A DNA stretch of 33,696 nucleotides from Oligoflexaceae bacterium (GTDB lineage: Bacteria > Bdellovibrionota_B > Oligoflexia > Oligoflexales > Oligoflexaceae), in assembly GCA_947474445.1 (NCBI GenBank), contig CANJJY010000002.1:1-33696 (forward strand). Reading direction: 5' to 3'. The translations under genes were made by a program, and so were the position numbers. Positions 8,137 to 15,601 of this stretch are shown here, piece by piece (the first letter of the stretch is position 1; each line of letters opens with the position of its first letter). Below the pieces are notes generated by a model. It saw only the letters and a program-made list of their open reading frames with translations, was not told the DNA's origin and did no database searches.

Positions 8137-9366
8137 ATGAATAACTCAGTGTTTTTTTCCATCGTTCTCGTTTCTCTCGTCCAAGCCTGCGGTCCCCACT
8201 CATCCTCGTCGGAGACCAAAGCGGTCTGGGATGACCTGAATAGTCCCGCGATCATGGAAAAGGGTGGTACGCCCTTTAAAGGTTCCTACCTCAATCGTTG
8301 GAACGAACTTCCTTTGAAAGCCGAACTCAAGACGGTGCCTTGGTCTGATCACTACTGGCCGACGGCTAAAGGCGGTCTCACCTATCGCTGGAATGATTGG
8401 TCGATCAAAGATGAAGAGCTTCTCTATTCTTATCCACTTGAAGACGCGGATAAGATAAAGACAGCCGACACAGCGAAGCTTTCCCCTCTGGAAAAATTCG
8501 ATCTCTTTCTCGGTAAAACCGATTTCCCTTATACAGTGGCCGAACGCGATCGCACCCGGGTGTTGCGGACCGTCGCTAGCAGTCCCAGCTATGACAGTTC
8601 CTATACGATTCCAAGTTGGGAAGGTCTCTGCCACGCCTGGGCTCCCGCAACGCTCGCCTTTGAAGAGCCAGGTGCTGTGACCTTGAAAAGCAAAAAAGGA
8701 TTGGAGATCGAGTTTGGCAGCAGCGACGTCAAAGCACTGCTCGTCTATTTCCTTCATAGTGTTAAAAGCCCAAAAGCCGTCATGCTCGGTCAACGCTGCG
8801 AAGAAGATTTCGCAGGACTCAAAACCGAGCTCGATGCTGGCACGCTCACCCAGGAAGATTATGATCGTCGCATAAACGATGCGCCCTGCATCGACACCAA
8901 TGCCGGCTCTTTTCACATGGTCATCGCCAATGAGATTGGCCGTCGCAATCAAGGTTTCGTCGTCGACGTCACGCGCGATCAAGAAGTTTGGAATCAACCG
9001 GTCTTCGCCTATGAAACAAAGGTCCTCGAAGAATCGCAAAAAGCTAGTCCGGGAGCGGCGCCCGGAACCGTCAAGGAGATCACGGTCGAGACGACGATGA
9101 AGTATATCCAGGAAGTCACCCAGCAGTGGGATCCCGGTGAAGCTCCCGAGGCCTTAGCGGAAAAGGTATATCAGTATCGCTTGGAGCTCGATTCTCACGA
9201 TGGCATCATCGGCGGCGCATGGATTTCTGACGAGCGTCCGGACTTCATGTGGAAGCGCGAAACACCGCAGTTCAAGGGCGAATTTAAAGCTATCGAAGAG
9301 ATCTACAAAGCTTCTTTGAAGGCCAAAGCGACCTCGACGAAAAGAGACCAATCTGCGGCGCATTGA
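8137..9366 (+). CDS. Predicted lipoprotein with transglutaminase-elicitor-like domain
   Basis: A 409-residue secreted protein with a lipoprotein-type signal (hydrophobic stretch ending LVQAC, lipid cysteine at residue 18). The mature part contains HYWPTAKGGLTYRWN near residue 72, WEGLCHAWAPATLAFEEPG around Cys165, SDVKALLVYF, an MLGQRCEEDF motif, NAGSFHMVIANEIG with His260, and FVVDVTRDQEVWNQPV with Asp277. This ordered Cys-His-Asp set and its surroundings match, from memory, the transglutaminase-elicitor family (oomycete GP42/Pep-13 elicitors and bacterial homologues). If so it would crosslink glutamine and lysine side chains at the cell surface. It is monocistronic, with its own candidate promoter, and is followed by a hairpin facing the next gene. 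The family call rests on motif memory, not a search. Confidence 0.68.
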   Translation: MNNSVFFSIVLVSLVQACGPHSSSSETKAVWDDLNSPAIMEKGGTPFKGSYLNRWNELPLKAELKTVPWSDHYWPTAKGGLTYRWNDWSIKDEELLYSYPLEDADKIKTADTAKLSPLEKFDLFLGKTDFPYTVAERDRTRVLRTVASSPSYDSSYTIPSWEGLCHAWAPATLAFEEPGAVTLKSKKGLEIEFGSSDVKALLVYFLHSVKSPKAVMLGQRCEEDFAGLKTELDAGTLTQEDYDRRINDAPCIDTNAGSFHMVIANEIGRRNQGFVVDVTRDQEVWNQPVFAYETKVLEESQKASPGAAPGTVKEITVETTMKYIQEVTQQWDPGEAPEALAEKVYQYRLELDSHDGIIGGAWISDERPDFMWKRETPQFKGEFKAIEEIYKASLKAKATSTKRDQSAAH

Positions 9367-9380
9367 GCACCTTTAGTCTT

Positions 9381-9409
9381 TCTCCGTCATCGCATGCCGA
9401 TGGCGGAGA
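9381..9409. terminator. Hairpin between convergent genes, possible bidirectional terminator
   Basis: TCTCCGTCATCG (9381-9392) and CGATGGCGGAGA (9398-9409) form a 12-bp stem with one G:T wobble and a 5-nt loop. It lies between the stop codons of two convergent genes. Neither side has a good T-run, so termination efficiency is uncertain. Confidence 0.5.
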
Positions 9410-9417
9410 TAAAATAC

Positions 9418-10608
9418 TTAGGGATCAATCAGGGAAAGTGTCCAGATTTCATCGAACTGAACCAAGTGTCCTCCTCTATCTTCGCCGAGGCCTCCTACGA
9501 CATGCACCCGATCGGGAGCTTGAAAAACAAAGCAATGAGCGATGCGACCCAATGGAAACTCTAGCCAGGGTAGAGCCTGCCATTGCTTGTGCTCGCTCGA
9601 CAAAAGATAGACCACCTGGTTAAAGCTTCCGTCGGCAAAGCGTCCCCCACTCAACAAAAACCCTTGCCCTTCAATCCAGGTCATTTGCGGATGAGAAAGA
9701 TCTTCAAAGCGAGCGTCGGGGATGGGTGGCAAGGGAGTCCAACTCTGATCGCTGATCCTATAGACCGCGCCCCTGTTGGCTCGCTTGTCCTCACTCGCCC
9801 CTCCCCAGATATAAACCTCGCCGGCGAACTCATGGGTGTGCATGTTGGCTCTTGGCGATAGGACTTCCACTGGAGGTGCTGGAATCTCTTTGACCTCGCC
9901 TGTAGAAAGATCGATCCAATATCCATCGCTTTTCAACTTTTTGCTGCGGCCTGCAGAATCCAGCGGCTCCCAACCACCCCAAATCATCAACTTACCCTCG
10001 ATCGCGAGAGCGCTATGTCCCATTCGCGAGGGGATGGTTCGTTTGAGGGGCAGTTGAAACCAGGTCAAATTCGAGAGATCGATGCCATTCAAGGCTTCTT
10101 CCCTATTTCCTTGCCTTCCACCGTAGAGCCACACGCGCTTCTCATGCCCTATTAAGCTCGCACGCCGCCGCGGAGCCTTGTCCAGCGGGGAGCCGAGACC
10201 TTGCCAGCGATGCCGATCGACCTGGAACATGAAGCTATCGGAGAGAACTTCTCCTTGGGGACTGACACCACCGACGATAAAAAACTGATCATTGAATCCC
10301 GTGGCAGAGGCCTCCACGCGTGGACGGGGGCCGGCGCTTTCATCGAAGACAGTCCACTTTCCCTTCTCATAGATTCCAAGACGATTGTTCCAAATCTCAT
10401 CTTGATCGTCGCGCGTGCCACCCCAAACAATCAGACGTTGATCGTTCGCATAGCAAGAGGCATGGGCGAGGGGACCTAACTCTGGGGGCAAGCGTGACAT
10501 CTGCCAGGTGCGACTCTGCCCAGCGAGTTCAGGTGCAGGAGTAAGACATCCATTCGTCAGTTGACCGCAAGTCACTAGAAAAATGAAGACCATCCAGAAA
10601 GACTTCAT
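9418..10608 (-). CDS. Kelch-repeat beta-propeller secreted protein
   Basis: The 396-residue product has a hydrophobic N-terminal signal (KSFWMVFIFLVTC...) followed by a beta-propeller built of kelch-type repeats. Each repeat shows the paired-glycine/aromatic pattern: RLIVWGGTRDDQDEIWNN, QFFIVGGVSPQGE, RVWLYGGRQGNREE, KLMIWGGWEPLDS, EVYIWGGASEDKR, GFLLSGGRFADGS and RVHVVGGLGEDRGG, about seven blades. Such propellers usually bind proteins or glycans at the surface; no catalytic residues were recognised. I chose the ATG at 10606-10608, 9 nt after AAGGA, over an in-frame TTG two codons upstream that is too close to that site. Two cysteines near the signal (residues 14 and 21 or so) could be lipidated, but neither lipobox is standard. 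Confidence 0.8.
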   Translation of the reverse strand: MKSFWMVFIFLVTCGQLTNGCLTPAPELAGQSRTWQMSRLPPELGPLAHASCYANDQRLIVWGGTRDDQDEIWNNRLGIYEKGKWTVFDESAGPRPRVEASATGFNDQFFIVGGVSPQGEVLSDSFMFQVDRHRWQGLGSPLDKAPRRRASLIGHEKRVWLYGGRQGNREEALNGIDLSNLTWFQLPLKRTIPSRMGHSALAIEGKLMIWGGWEPLDSAGRSKKLKSDGYWIDLSTGEVKEIPAPPVEVLSPRANMHTHEFAGEVYIWGGASEDKRANRGAVYRISDQSWTPLPPIPDARFEDLSHPQMTWIEGQGFLLSGGRFADGSFNQVVYLLSSEHKQWQALPWLEFPLGRIAHCFVFQAPDRVHVVGGLGEDRGGHLVQFDEIWTLSLIDP

Positions 10609-10649
10609 GAACAAAATTCCTTTTTCGTTCGACGATGTCAGTAAGAATC

Positions 10650-10693
10650 AAAAAAAATCTGCTCCCGCCGCTGAGGAAGAGAGCAGAGATTTT
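10650..10693 (-). terminator. Rho-independent terminator of the collagen-like gene
   Basis: On the minus strand AAAAT-CT-CTGCTC pairs with GAGCAGATTTT around a GC-rich loop, followed by a run of eight T (plus-strand A-run 10650-10657). A 2-nt bulge interrupts the stem. It lies about 60 nt after the collagen-like gene's stop, just upstream of the kelch gene. Confidence 0.75.
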
Positions 10694-10701
10694 AGCTGAG
10701 A

Positions 10702-10749
10702 GGAAGGCGGCTGCGTGAACAGCATCCAAAGGGTCAGCGGCCGCCTTCC
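10702..10749. repeat. 13-bp-stem inverted repeat just after the collagen-like gene
   Basis: GGAAGGCGGCTGC (10702-10714) pairs with GCGGCCGCCTTCC (10737-10749), with one wobble and a 22-nt loop. It begins seven bases past the collagen gene's stop codon and precedes the T-tailed terminator. It may stabilise the 3' end of that mRNA. Confidence 0.6.
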
Positions 10750-10755
10750 ATCACC

Positions 10756-12336
10756 TTAGATTCCAGACTCGCCGCGTGGGCCGCGTGGACCTTCAGGTCC
10801 TTGAGGACCAGCGGGACCCTGTGGTCCTGCGGGGCCGATAGCACCCGTTTCACCGCGTGGACCGCGCGCGCCTTCAGGTCCCTGAGGACCCGCGGGACCC
10901 GTGAGACCTGTTGCTCCGGTTTCGCCTTTTGGCCCTGTTGGTCCAGCCACTCCGGTGTCACCTTTCAAACCGCGCGCACCCGCTGCGCCGGCTGCGCCCG
11001 TCTCACCTTTTGGACCCATTGGTCCTGCCACTCCAGGCTCACCTTTAGGCCCGGTGAGGCCTATCGCACCAGCAGGTCCGATGTCACCTTTAGGTCCGCT
11101 TGGTCCTATGGCACCCGTTTCACCACGGGGACCGGCAGGTCCGGTTGCACCTTGGGGACCGACGTCACCTTTAGGTCCCACGGGACCAGGCGCACCGTTT
11201 GCTCCACTGATACCGCGTTCTCCCGCAGGTCCAGCCGGACCTTGAGGGCCTGCCACTCCCGGAGCTCCGGCGTCTCCTTTCGGACCGGCAGGACCCGTGA
11301 GCCCCTGAGATCCTACTTCACCTTTTGGACCGATATCTCCCTTCGGACCTTGTGGTCCTGCCGCTCCCGTTTCCCCTCGCGGTCCATTGGCACCAGCTGG
11401 GCCCTGAGGTCCTGCCTCACCGCGCGGCCCAGGTAGACCGATGGCGCCCGTATCACCTTTGAGACCTTGATCTCCTTTTGGTCCAGGAAGTCCAGTGGGA
11501 CCGGCAGGTCCGGCTGTGCCTCGAGCTCCGGCGTCGCCTTTGAGACCTTGAGGGCCGGCGGGCCCCGCGACTCCAGGAGTACCTTGAGGCCCGGCGGGTC
11601 CGGCAGGTCCAACTGTGCCTCCGAGAAGATTTAAGAGATAGAAGGGAACCCGTTGATCATGAGACGAACTAACCAATCGAATTTCGAGACTTTCAGGATC
11701 GCGGGTAAAGATCTTGTCGGGGATAGGAACCTGGGTTCCAAGAACTGCCATGTGCGTGCAGGTCTTGTTGGTCACAGTTTCCATTTTTTCTTCGCCCCAA
11801 AGCTTTTCGCCCGTCGCCTTGTCGTAAATGCTGTACTTGTAATCGACATCGATCGTACAGCTCGCGCCTCGACTCTGACAATAGCACTTGTCGGCCACGA
11901 TGTGAAACACGCCCACGTTGGTATGCGTCGTGTGTTTTTCGCCCGATGGTGCTGGCGCTGGAGGAGTGGAAGCCAATTGAAATCCAACGAACTTAGGGTT
12001 TTTGTGAGCAAGTATGTGACTATCATATATTTCAAAAGTCAAAATCCATTGGGAAGCCACGCTGCCGGGAGTTACATTCGCGGCATCAATCGTCACCTCT
12101 CCTCTAAATTGCCGCTTCTTGGAAGTTGTCGTCACTGTGACTTTTGAAAAATTAAGGGGAACAGAAACCGGATCATCGTCGTAGGTAACCGAGGCTATAT
12201 CCTGCAGCCATTGCAAATCTTCGTCGTCGTCATCAGAATCGACCTGTATCGTGAAGTGAATCGCCTGCGCAGCGGCAGGCCCTGCCTGTGCAAATCCAAT
12301 CATCATCAAAAGCAGTAGAAAAATCTTTTGTTGCAT
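10756..12336 (-). CDS. Secreted collagen-like protein with 95 Gly-X-Y triplets
   Basis: The 526-residue protein has a signal peptide (QQKIFLLLLMMIGFAQA, cleavage near residue 25), then a globular N-terminal domain at about 26-238, including an acidic VDSDDDDEDLQ segment. From about residue 240 to the last residue it is a perfect collagen-like domain. I counted 95 consecutive Gly-X-Y triplets with no interruption, rich in GPA, GPQ, GPK, GET and GDI, ending in GESGI. There is no C-terminal cell-wall anchor or trimerisation domain after the repeat, so the N-terminal domain would have to start trimer assembly or attach the protein. I do not recognise the N-terminal domain. It probably forms a surface fibre or adhesin. 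GAGAGG precedes the ATG, and a T-tailed terminator follows. Confidence 0.88.
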   Translation of the reverse strand: MQQKIFLLLLMMIGFAQAGPAAAQAIHFTIQVDSDDDDEDLQWLQDIASVTYDDDPVSVPLNFSKVTVTTTSKKRQFRGEVTIDAANVTPGSVASQWILTFEIYDSHILAHKNPKFVGFQLASTPPAPAPSGEKHTTHTNVGVFHIVADKCYCQSRGASCTIDVDYKYSIYDKATGEKLWGEEKMETVTNKTCTHMAVLGTQVPIPDKIFTRDPESLEIRLVSSSHDQRVPFYLLNLLGGTVGPAGPAGPQGTPGVAGPAGPQGLKGDAGARGTAGPAGPTGLPGPKGDQGLKGDTGAIGLPGPRGEAGPQGPAGANGPRGETGAAGPQGPKGDIGPKGEVGSQGLTGPAGPKGDAGAPGVAGPQGPAGPAGERGISGANGAPGPVGPKGDVGPQGATGPAGPRGETGAIGPSGPKGDIGPAGAIGLTGPKGEPGVAGPMGPKGETGAAGAAGARGLKGDTGVAGPTGPKGETGATGLTGPAGPQGPEGARGPRGETGAIGPAGPQGPAGPQGPEGPRGPRGESGI

Positions 12337-12677
12337 ACATACCTCTCTATGAGGGCTTAGTGCCCCACCGAGTCATCGGATCAGCATGCGAGCCATATTG
12401 AGGCTTGCGATAAAGTCCCTCCATCTATCTGTTATAAAAAACCTTTTTTCGCTTCCTTAGGTCGCCATTAAGAGCAGTCGATCGCGACCCTCTCGAGGCC
12501 TGATCCGATTTAAGGAAATTAATAAGCCGAACCTGGCCAAAATCTTGCTGCTTCGTTCGCTTGCGTGCTGAGACCCTCGCATTATCAGGGGGGTCGACTG
12601 CATGGACACCGTTCAGGTGTCAAAAAAAGTGACAGGTGCAGCCGCCCGGTTTGCACCAAATTTTGTGAGGTGTTTTG
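12337..12677. promoter_or_regulatory. 341-bp divergent region between collagen-like and SH3-lipoprotein genes
   Basis: No gene is seen here. The right end (12605-12657) holds two adjacent hairpins, annotated separately. GACCCT...AGGGGGGTC near 12571-12595 can form a further weak stem. AT-rich stretches near 12440 could contain promoters, but I could not pick convincing -35/-10 pairs. Confidence 0.4.
12605..12657 (+). repeat. Two adjacent short hairpins in the leader of the SH3-lipoprotein gene
   Basis: GACACC-gttca-GGTGTC (12605-12621) is followed by GGTGCA...TGCACC (12635-12657). Between them lies a dyad TGTCA-N7-TGACA (12618-12634) sharing part of the first hairpin. The array ends 8 nt before the GTGAGG ribosome site of the next gene. 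It may be a REP-like element, an operator or a leader structure. Confidence 0.5.
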
Positions 12678-13316
12678 ATGGTGTTGAAGTCGAAGTCTCT
12701 CGTGTTAATGGGTTTGATTCTCAGTTTGTCCGCTGCCTGTTCCTCAACCGATGGAGATGAGAAAAAAGCCGAATCAGCTAGTCCAGAAATTGCCGCTTCT
12801 CCGGGCGAAGCCGGCCCGACAAGTGAAATAAAAGCTGCTCCTGAAGCGCCGGTCACACCAGCCGCCGCCGATACCGCCATCGCAGCCAAGGGCGAAGGCA
12901 GCGCTGCAAACGCTGAAGTAGAAGCGCCCCTCTCTGCACCAGCAGCGACCACTGAGAAAAAGGTGTATCCAACCGCAAGTTTGGTCAACTTACGGCAGGG
13001 TCCTGGTAAGGGTCACCCCGTCGCGCGGAAAGCTAAATTTGGTGAGGCTATCACTTTAAGCGGTGAAGTCAAAGGAAGCTGGTTGAAAACTTCGGATGGC
13101 CTCTGGGTTTCTCAGCTTTTCACTTCAGAAACCAAGCCTGATCATGCGCAAGATCCAGTCGTAGAAGCCGCTCCTGTCGCGAGTCAGGATGCGAGCCCTG
13201 CCCCTGCTCAAAAGGAAGAAGCGCCTGCTGCAGTCGCTCCTAGTTCTGACACTGCTCCCGCAGCTGAAGCCGCACCAACTCCTGCTACGGAAACGGCTGC
13301 ACCGTCCGCACCCTAA
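12678..13316 (+). CDS. Predicted lipoprotein with bacterial SH3 domain
   Basis: The 212-residue product begins with a lipoprotein signal whose lipobox is LSAAC. The mature N-terminus is a low-complexity Ala/Pro/Glu linker. A compact SH3b-type domain follows at roughly residues 98-150: ASLVNLRQGPGKGHPV, GEAITLSGEVKGSWLKTSDGLWV, the NLRxGPG and W-x-x-V pattern of SH3_3 domains. A second Ala/Pro-rich tail of about 60 residues ends the protein. SH3b domains commonly bind peptidoglycan or peptides, so an envelope role is likely. I use ATG 12678, 7 nt after GTGAGG, rather than the TTG just before it. A T-tailed hairpin follows. Confidence 0.8.
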   Translation: MVLKSKSLVLMGLILSLSAACSSTDGDEKKAESASPEIAASPGEAGPTSEIKAAPEAPVTPAAADTAIAAKGEGSAANAEVEAPLSAPAATTEKKVYPTASLVNLRQGPGKGHPVARKAKFGEAITLSGEVKGSWLKTSDGLWVSQLFTSETKPDHAQDPVVEAAPVASQDASPAPAQKEEAPAAVAPSSDTAPAAEAAPTPATETAAPSAP

Positions 13317-13326
13317 TCGATAGCAT

Positions 13327-15336
13327 CTATGCTCCCAGCGTCTGAGCTCGATCTGAGCTCGGCGGGGAGCCCTTTTTTTGGGCCAGCGGTTTACCAATGA
13401 ACTCCAAAATGGTGAGTAATAATTTTTCGGTGTTCAGAGGTTTCGTGAGATAGGCTTGAAATCCAGCTTCCAGACAGCTTTCTTTATCCTTTTCCATCGC
13501 ATGCGCTGTCAGCGCAAAAATAGGTACCTGGCAACCTCGGGACCGCAGCATGCTCATCGCCGCATAACCGTCCAAGACTGGCATCTGCAAATCCATCAAA
13601 ATGAGATCAAAAGACCCATCGGTCGCAAAATTCAAAGCTTCCACGCCGTTCTTTGCTCGACTGACCAGGGCCCCTTCCGTTTCGAGGATAAAACTCACCA
13701 GAGCCAACAGATCAGGAGCATCGTCGACGACGAGGATGCGAAAACCTGAAAGTCCAGGACTGAACGCACGGTCAAAAACCATATGAGCCGGAGGCATTTG
13801 ATAAGTCTCGAGGTTTTCAACTAAGTCAGACGCTTTAAGTGCTCCGGGATGAATCGTAACCGTAAAGACGCTACCCCGCGCTGGAGAACTTCGGGTGAGG
13901 ACCACATTACCGCCGAGAAGCTGAGCCAGCCGCCGCGAAAGGGAGAGACCGAGTCCCGTCCCCCCATACTTCCGCGTGATCGAACCGTCTGCTTGAGTAA
14001 AGGGCACAAAAAGCTTGGTGGCTGCCTCCGGACCTATCCCCAAACCAGAGTCTTCGACGACAAAGGCCAAGCAAAGTTCATCCTGATCACCCGGAACCAG
14101 TTTAAGCGTGACGATCACGCCGCCTTGCTGCGTAAATTTGATTGCATTACCGATAATATTGATCAAAATTTGTTTGAGCCGCGGCGCATCACTTTCAATC
14201 GTACGCGGCAAGACACCTTCCGTTTTGAATTGCAGAAGGATGCCTTTTTCCGCTGCTTTCAGCTGCATCAGAGCTTCGACTTCGAAGATCAGTTGGCGGA
14301 GAGATAGGTCTCGGCGATCAACATCAATCCTTCCAGCCTCGACCTTTGAAATATCGAGAATATCGTTGACCAGTAGTTCGAGCTGAAGGCTCGTCCTCTT
14401 GATCGTCCCAATCCATCGCGAGGTTTGCGGGTTAAAGGGTATATTCTTCCCAAGAAGTTCGCTGTATCCGACAATAATAGCTAGCGGTGTGCGGATCTCG
14501 TGGCTCATATTGGCGAGAAAGACGGTTTTCGCCTGATTGGCGTCTTCAGCGTCTCGCTTGGCCTTGAGCAAGGCTGATTCCGCACGTCGCCTTTCGGTGA
14601 CGTCGCGATTCATTCCCACCAGCCGATGGGGTCTGCCCTCGGGATCGAGCTCTAAAATGCCGTTACCCTCGATATAGCGGAGCTCTCCATCCGAAGGGCG
14701 CAGGAAGCGGAACTCAAAGAGTTCGATCACTTTGCCCTGCGTTAATGCTAAAAATCTTTCATCGACTAGATTGAGATCGTCAGGATGAAGGAGCTTGCGC
14801 CAGGCTCGAACAGAGCCATCGAAATCCTCAGGATTCATTCCATAGATCTCATACATCTTAGCGTCCCAGATGATGCGATCAGACCCCAAAGCCGATTCCC
14901 AAATACCAAACCCCGCTCCTGAGACGGCAAGACTGAGGCGCTGACTTATACTGTGTTCAAAATGCTTCTTTTTAACCTCTGCGCGCACGCGATCACTGAT
15001 GTCTTCGATCTGCAGAAGATATAGATCGACTTGCGAGCTGCCTTTATAGGGACAGACACGAATGTTGACGTCTAAATCACAGCCATTTGCTTTGATGATG
15101 CGACTCTGAAGTTGATAGGGCGTGACCTTCTCGACACAGATCTGAGTAAACTGCAGGAGATTCTCCGTCTGTGCCTCGGGGGTTAGAAGACTAAAGAAAG
15201 GCCGGGACTCAAACTGATCCATGGTGTAGCCGCACAGCGCGCACAGCGCGGGGTTCATTTGAATCACCTGCCCTTCAGCCGTCAGTAGTGCCATCCCTAT
15301 CGATGCGTACTCAAACGCTAGATCGCAGATGACCAT
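13327..15336 (-). CDS. Hybrid sensor histidine kinase (PAS-PAS-HisKA-HATPase-REC)
   Basis: A 669-residue soluble hybrid kinase with no membrane helix, so it senses inside the cell. In order: PAS domain at about 1-115 (FEYASIGMALLTAEGQVIQMNPALCALCGY), a second PAS/PAC at about 135-255 ending VGMNRDVTERRRAE, HisKA with phospho-acceptor His279 in NMSHEIRTPLAIIVGYSELL, and HATPase with N-box IIGNAIKFTQ and G-boxes DSGLGIG and YGGTGLGLSLSRR. A C-terminal receiver at about 530-650 has Asp582 in LILMDLQMPVLDG and the conserved lysine in AYLTKPL. All catalytic residues are intact. GAGG lies 8 nt before the ATG. No response regulator lies beside it, so it is an orphan whose output partner is unknown. 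Confidence 0.95.
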   Translation of the reverse strand: MVICDLAFEYASIGMALLTAEGQVIQMNPALCALCGYTMDQFESRPFFSLLTPEAQTENLLQFTQICVEKVTPYQLQSRIIKANGCDLDVNIRVCPYKGSSQVDLYLLQIEDISDRVRAEVKKKHFEHSISQRLSLAVSGAGFGIWESALGSDRIIWDAKMYEIYGMNPEDFDGSVRAWRKLLHPDDLNLVDERFLALTQGKVIELFEFRFLRPSDGELRYIEGNGILELDPEGRPHRLVGMNRDVTERRRAESALLKAKRDAEDANQAKTVFLANMSHEIRTPLAIIVGYSELLGKNIPFNPQTSRWIGTIKRTSLQLELLVNDILDISKVEAGRIDVDRRDLSLRQLIFEVEALMQLKAAEKGILLQFKTEGVLPRTIESDAPRLKQILINIIGNAIKFTQQGGVIVTLKLVPGDQDELCLAFVVEDSGLGIGPEAATKLFVPFTQADGSITRKYGGTGLGLSLSRRLAQLLGGNVVLTRSSPARGSVFTVTIHPGALKASDLVENLETYQMPPAHMVFDRAFSPGLSGFRILVVDDAPDLLALVSFILETEGALVSRAKNGVEALNFATDGSFDLILMDLQMPVLDGYAAMSMLRSRGCQVPIFALTAHAMEKDKESCLEAGFQAYLTKPLNTEKLLLTILEFIGKPLAQKKGSPPSSDRAQTLGA
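13331..13379 (+). terminator. Rho-independent terminator of the SH3-lipoprotein gene
   Basis: GCTCCC (13331-13336) pairs with GGGAGC (13365-13370), with GAGCTC repeats inside the loop, followed by seven T at 13373-13379. It lies within the last codons of the convergent histidine kinase gene, so the two genes share this DNA. Confidence 0.7.
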
Positions 15337-15503
15337 GATCTATCCCTCGTGAAAACTGTTTCTTCTATCATCGGCGAAATTGACTCTAAATGTCGCGCAA
15401 AATTTACACAAAGAGTGAGAGCGTCAAATACTCAGACCTGCTGCAGATCGCTCGTTTGCGCGGTGAGCCTTACGATAAGGGTTTCTGATTAGTTTCCCGA
15501 GTC

Positions 15504-15531
15504 TTAATAGTCTGAGGGCCTAAGCTATACT
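15504..15531 (+). promoter_or_regulatory. Weak candidate promoter for the glycosidase-SDR pair
   Basis: TTAATA (15504-15509) and TATACT (15526-15531) are 16 bp apart, about 70 bp upstream of the chosen start at 15602. A small hairpin AGGGCT-ttg-AGCCCT follows near 15556-15570. The -35 matches consensus at only four positions. Confidence 0.3.
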
Positions 15532-15601
15532 CCTCCAACGAAGCGCTGAGCAGATAGGGCTTTGAGCCCTCATCATGAAGGCGAACAGGAGGATTTCCGG
15601 C

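Noticed and set aside
8200..9039. 279-codon open frame on the minus strand
   Set aside because: It is the antisense shadow of the transglutaminase-like lipoprotein gene, which has a signal peptide, ribosome site and family motifs.
10780..11620. Dense short repeats that look like a tandem or CRISPR-like array
   Set aside because: The 9-bp periodicity is explained by Gly-X-Y codons of the collagen-like gene; there are no constant repeats with unique spacers.
12568..12595. CTGAGA-ACCC-like sequence reminiscent of a TPP riboswitch
   Set aside because: The second conserved half of the TPP aptamer is absent and the downstream gene has no link to thiamine.
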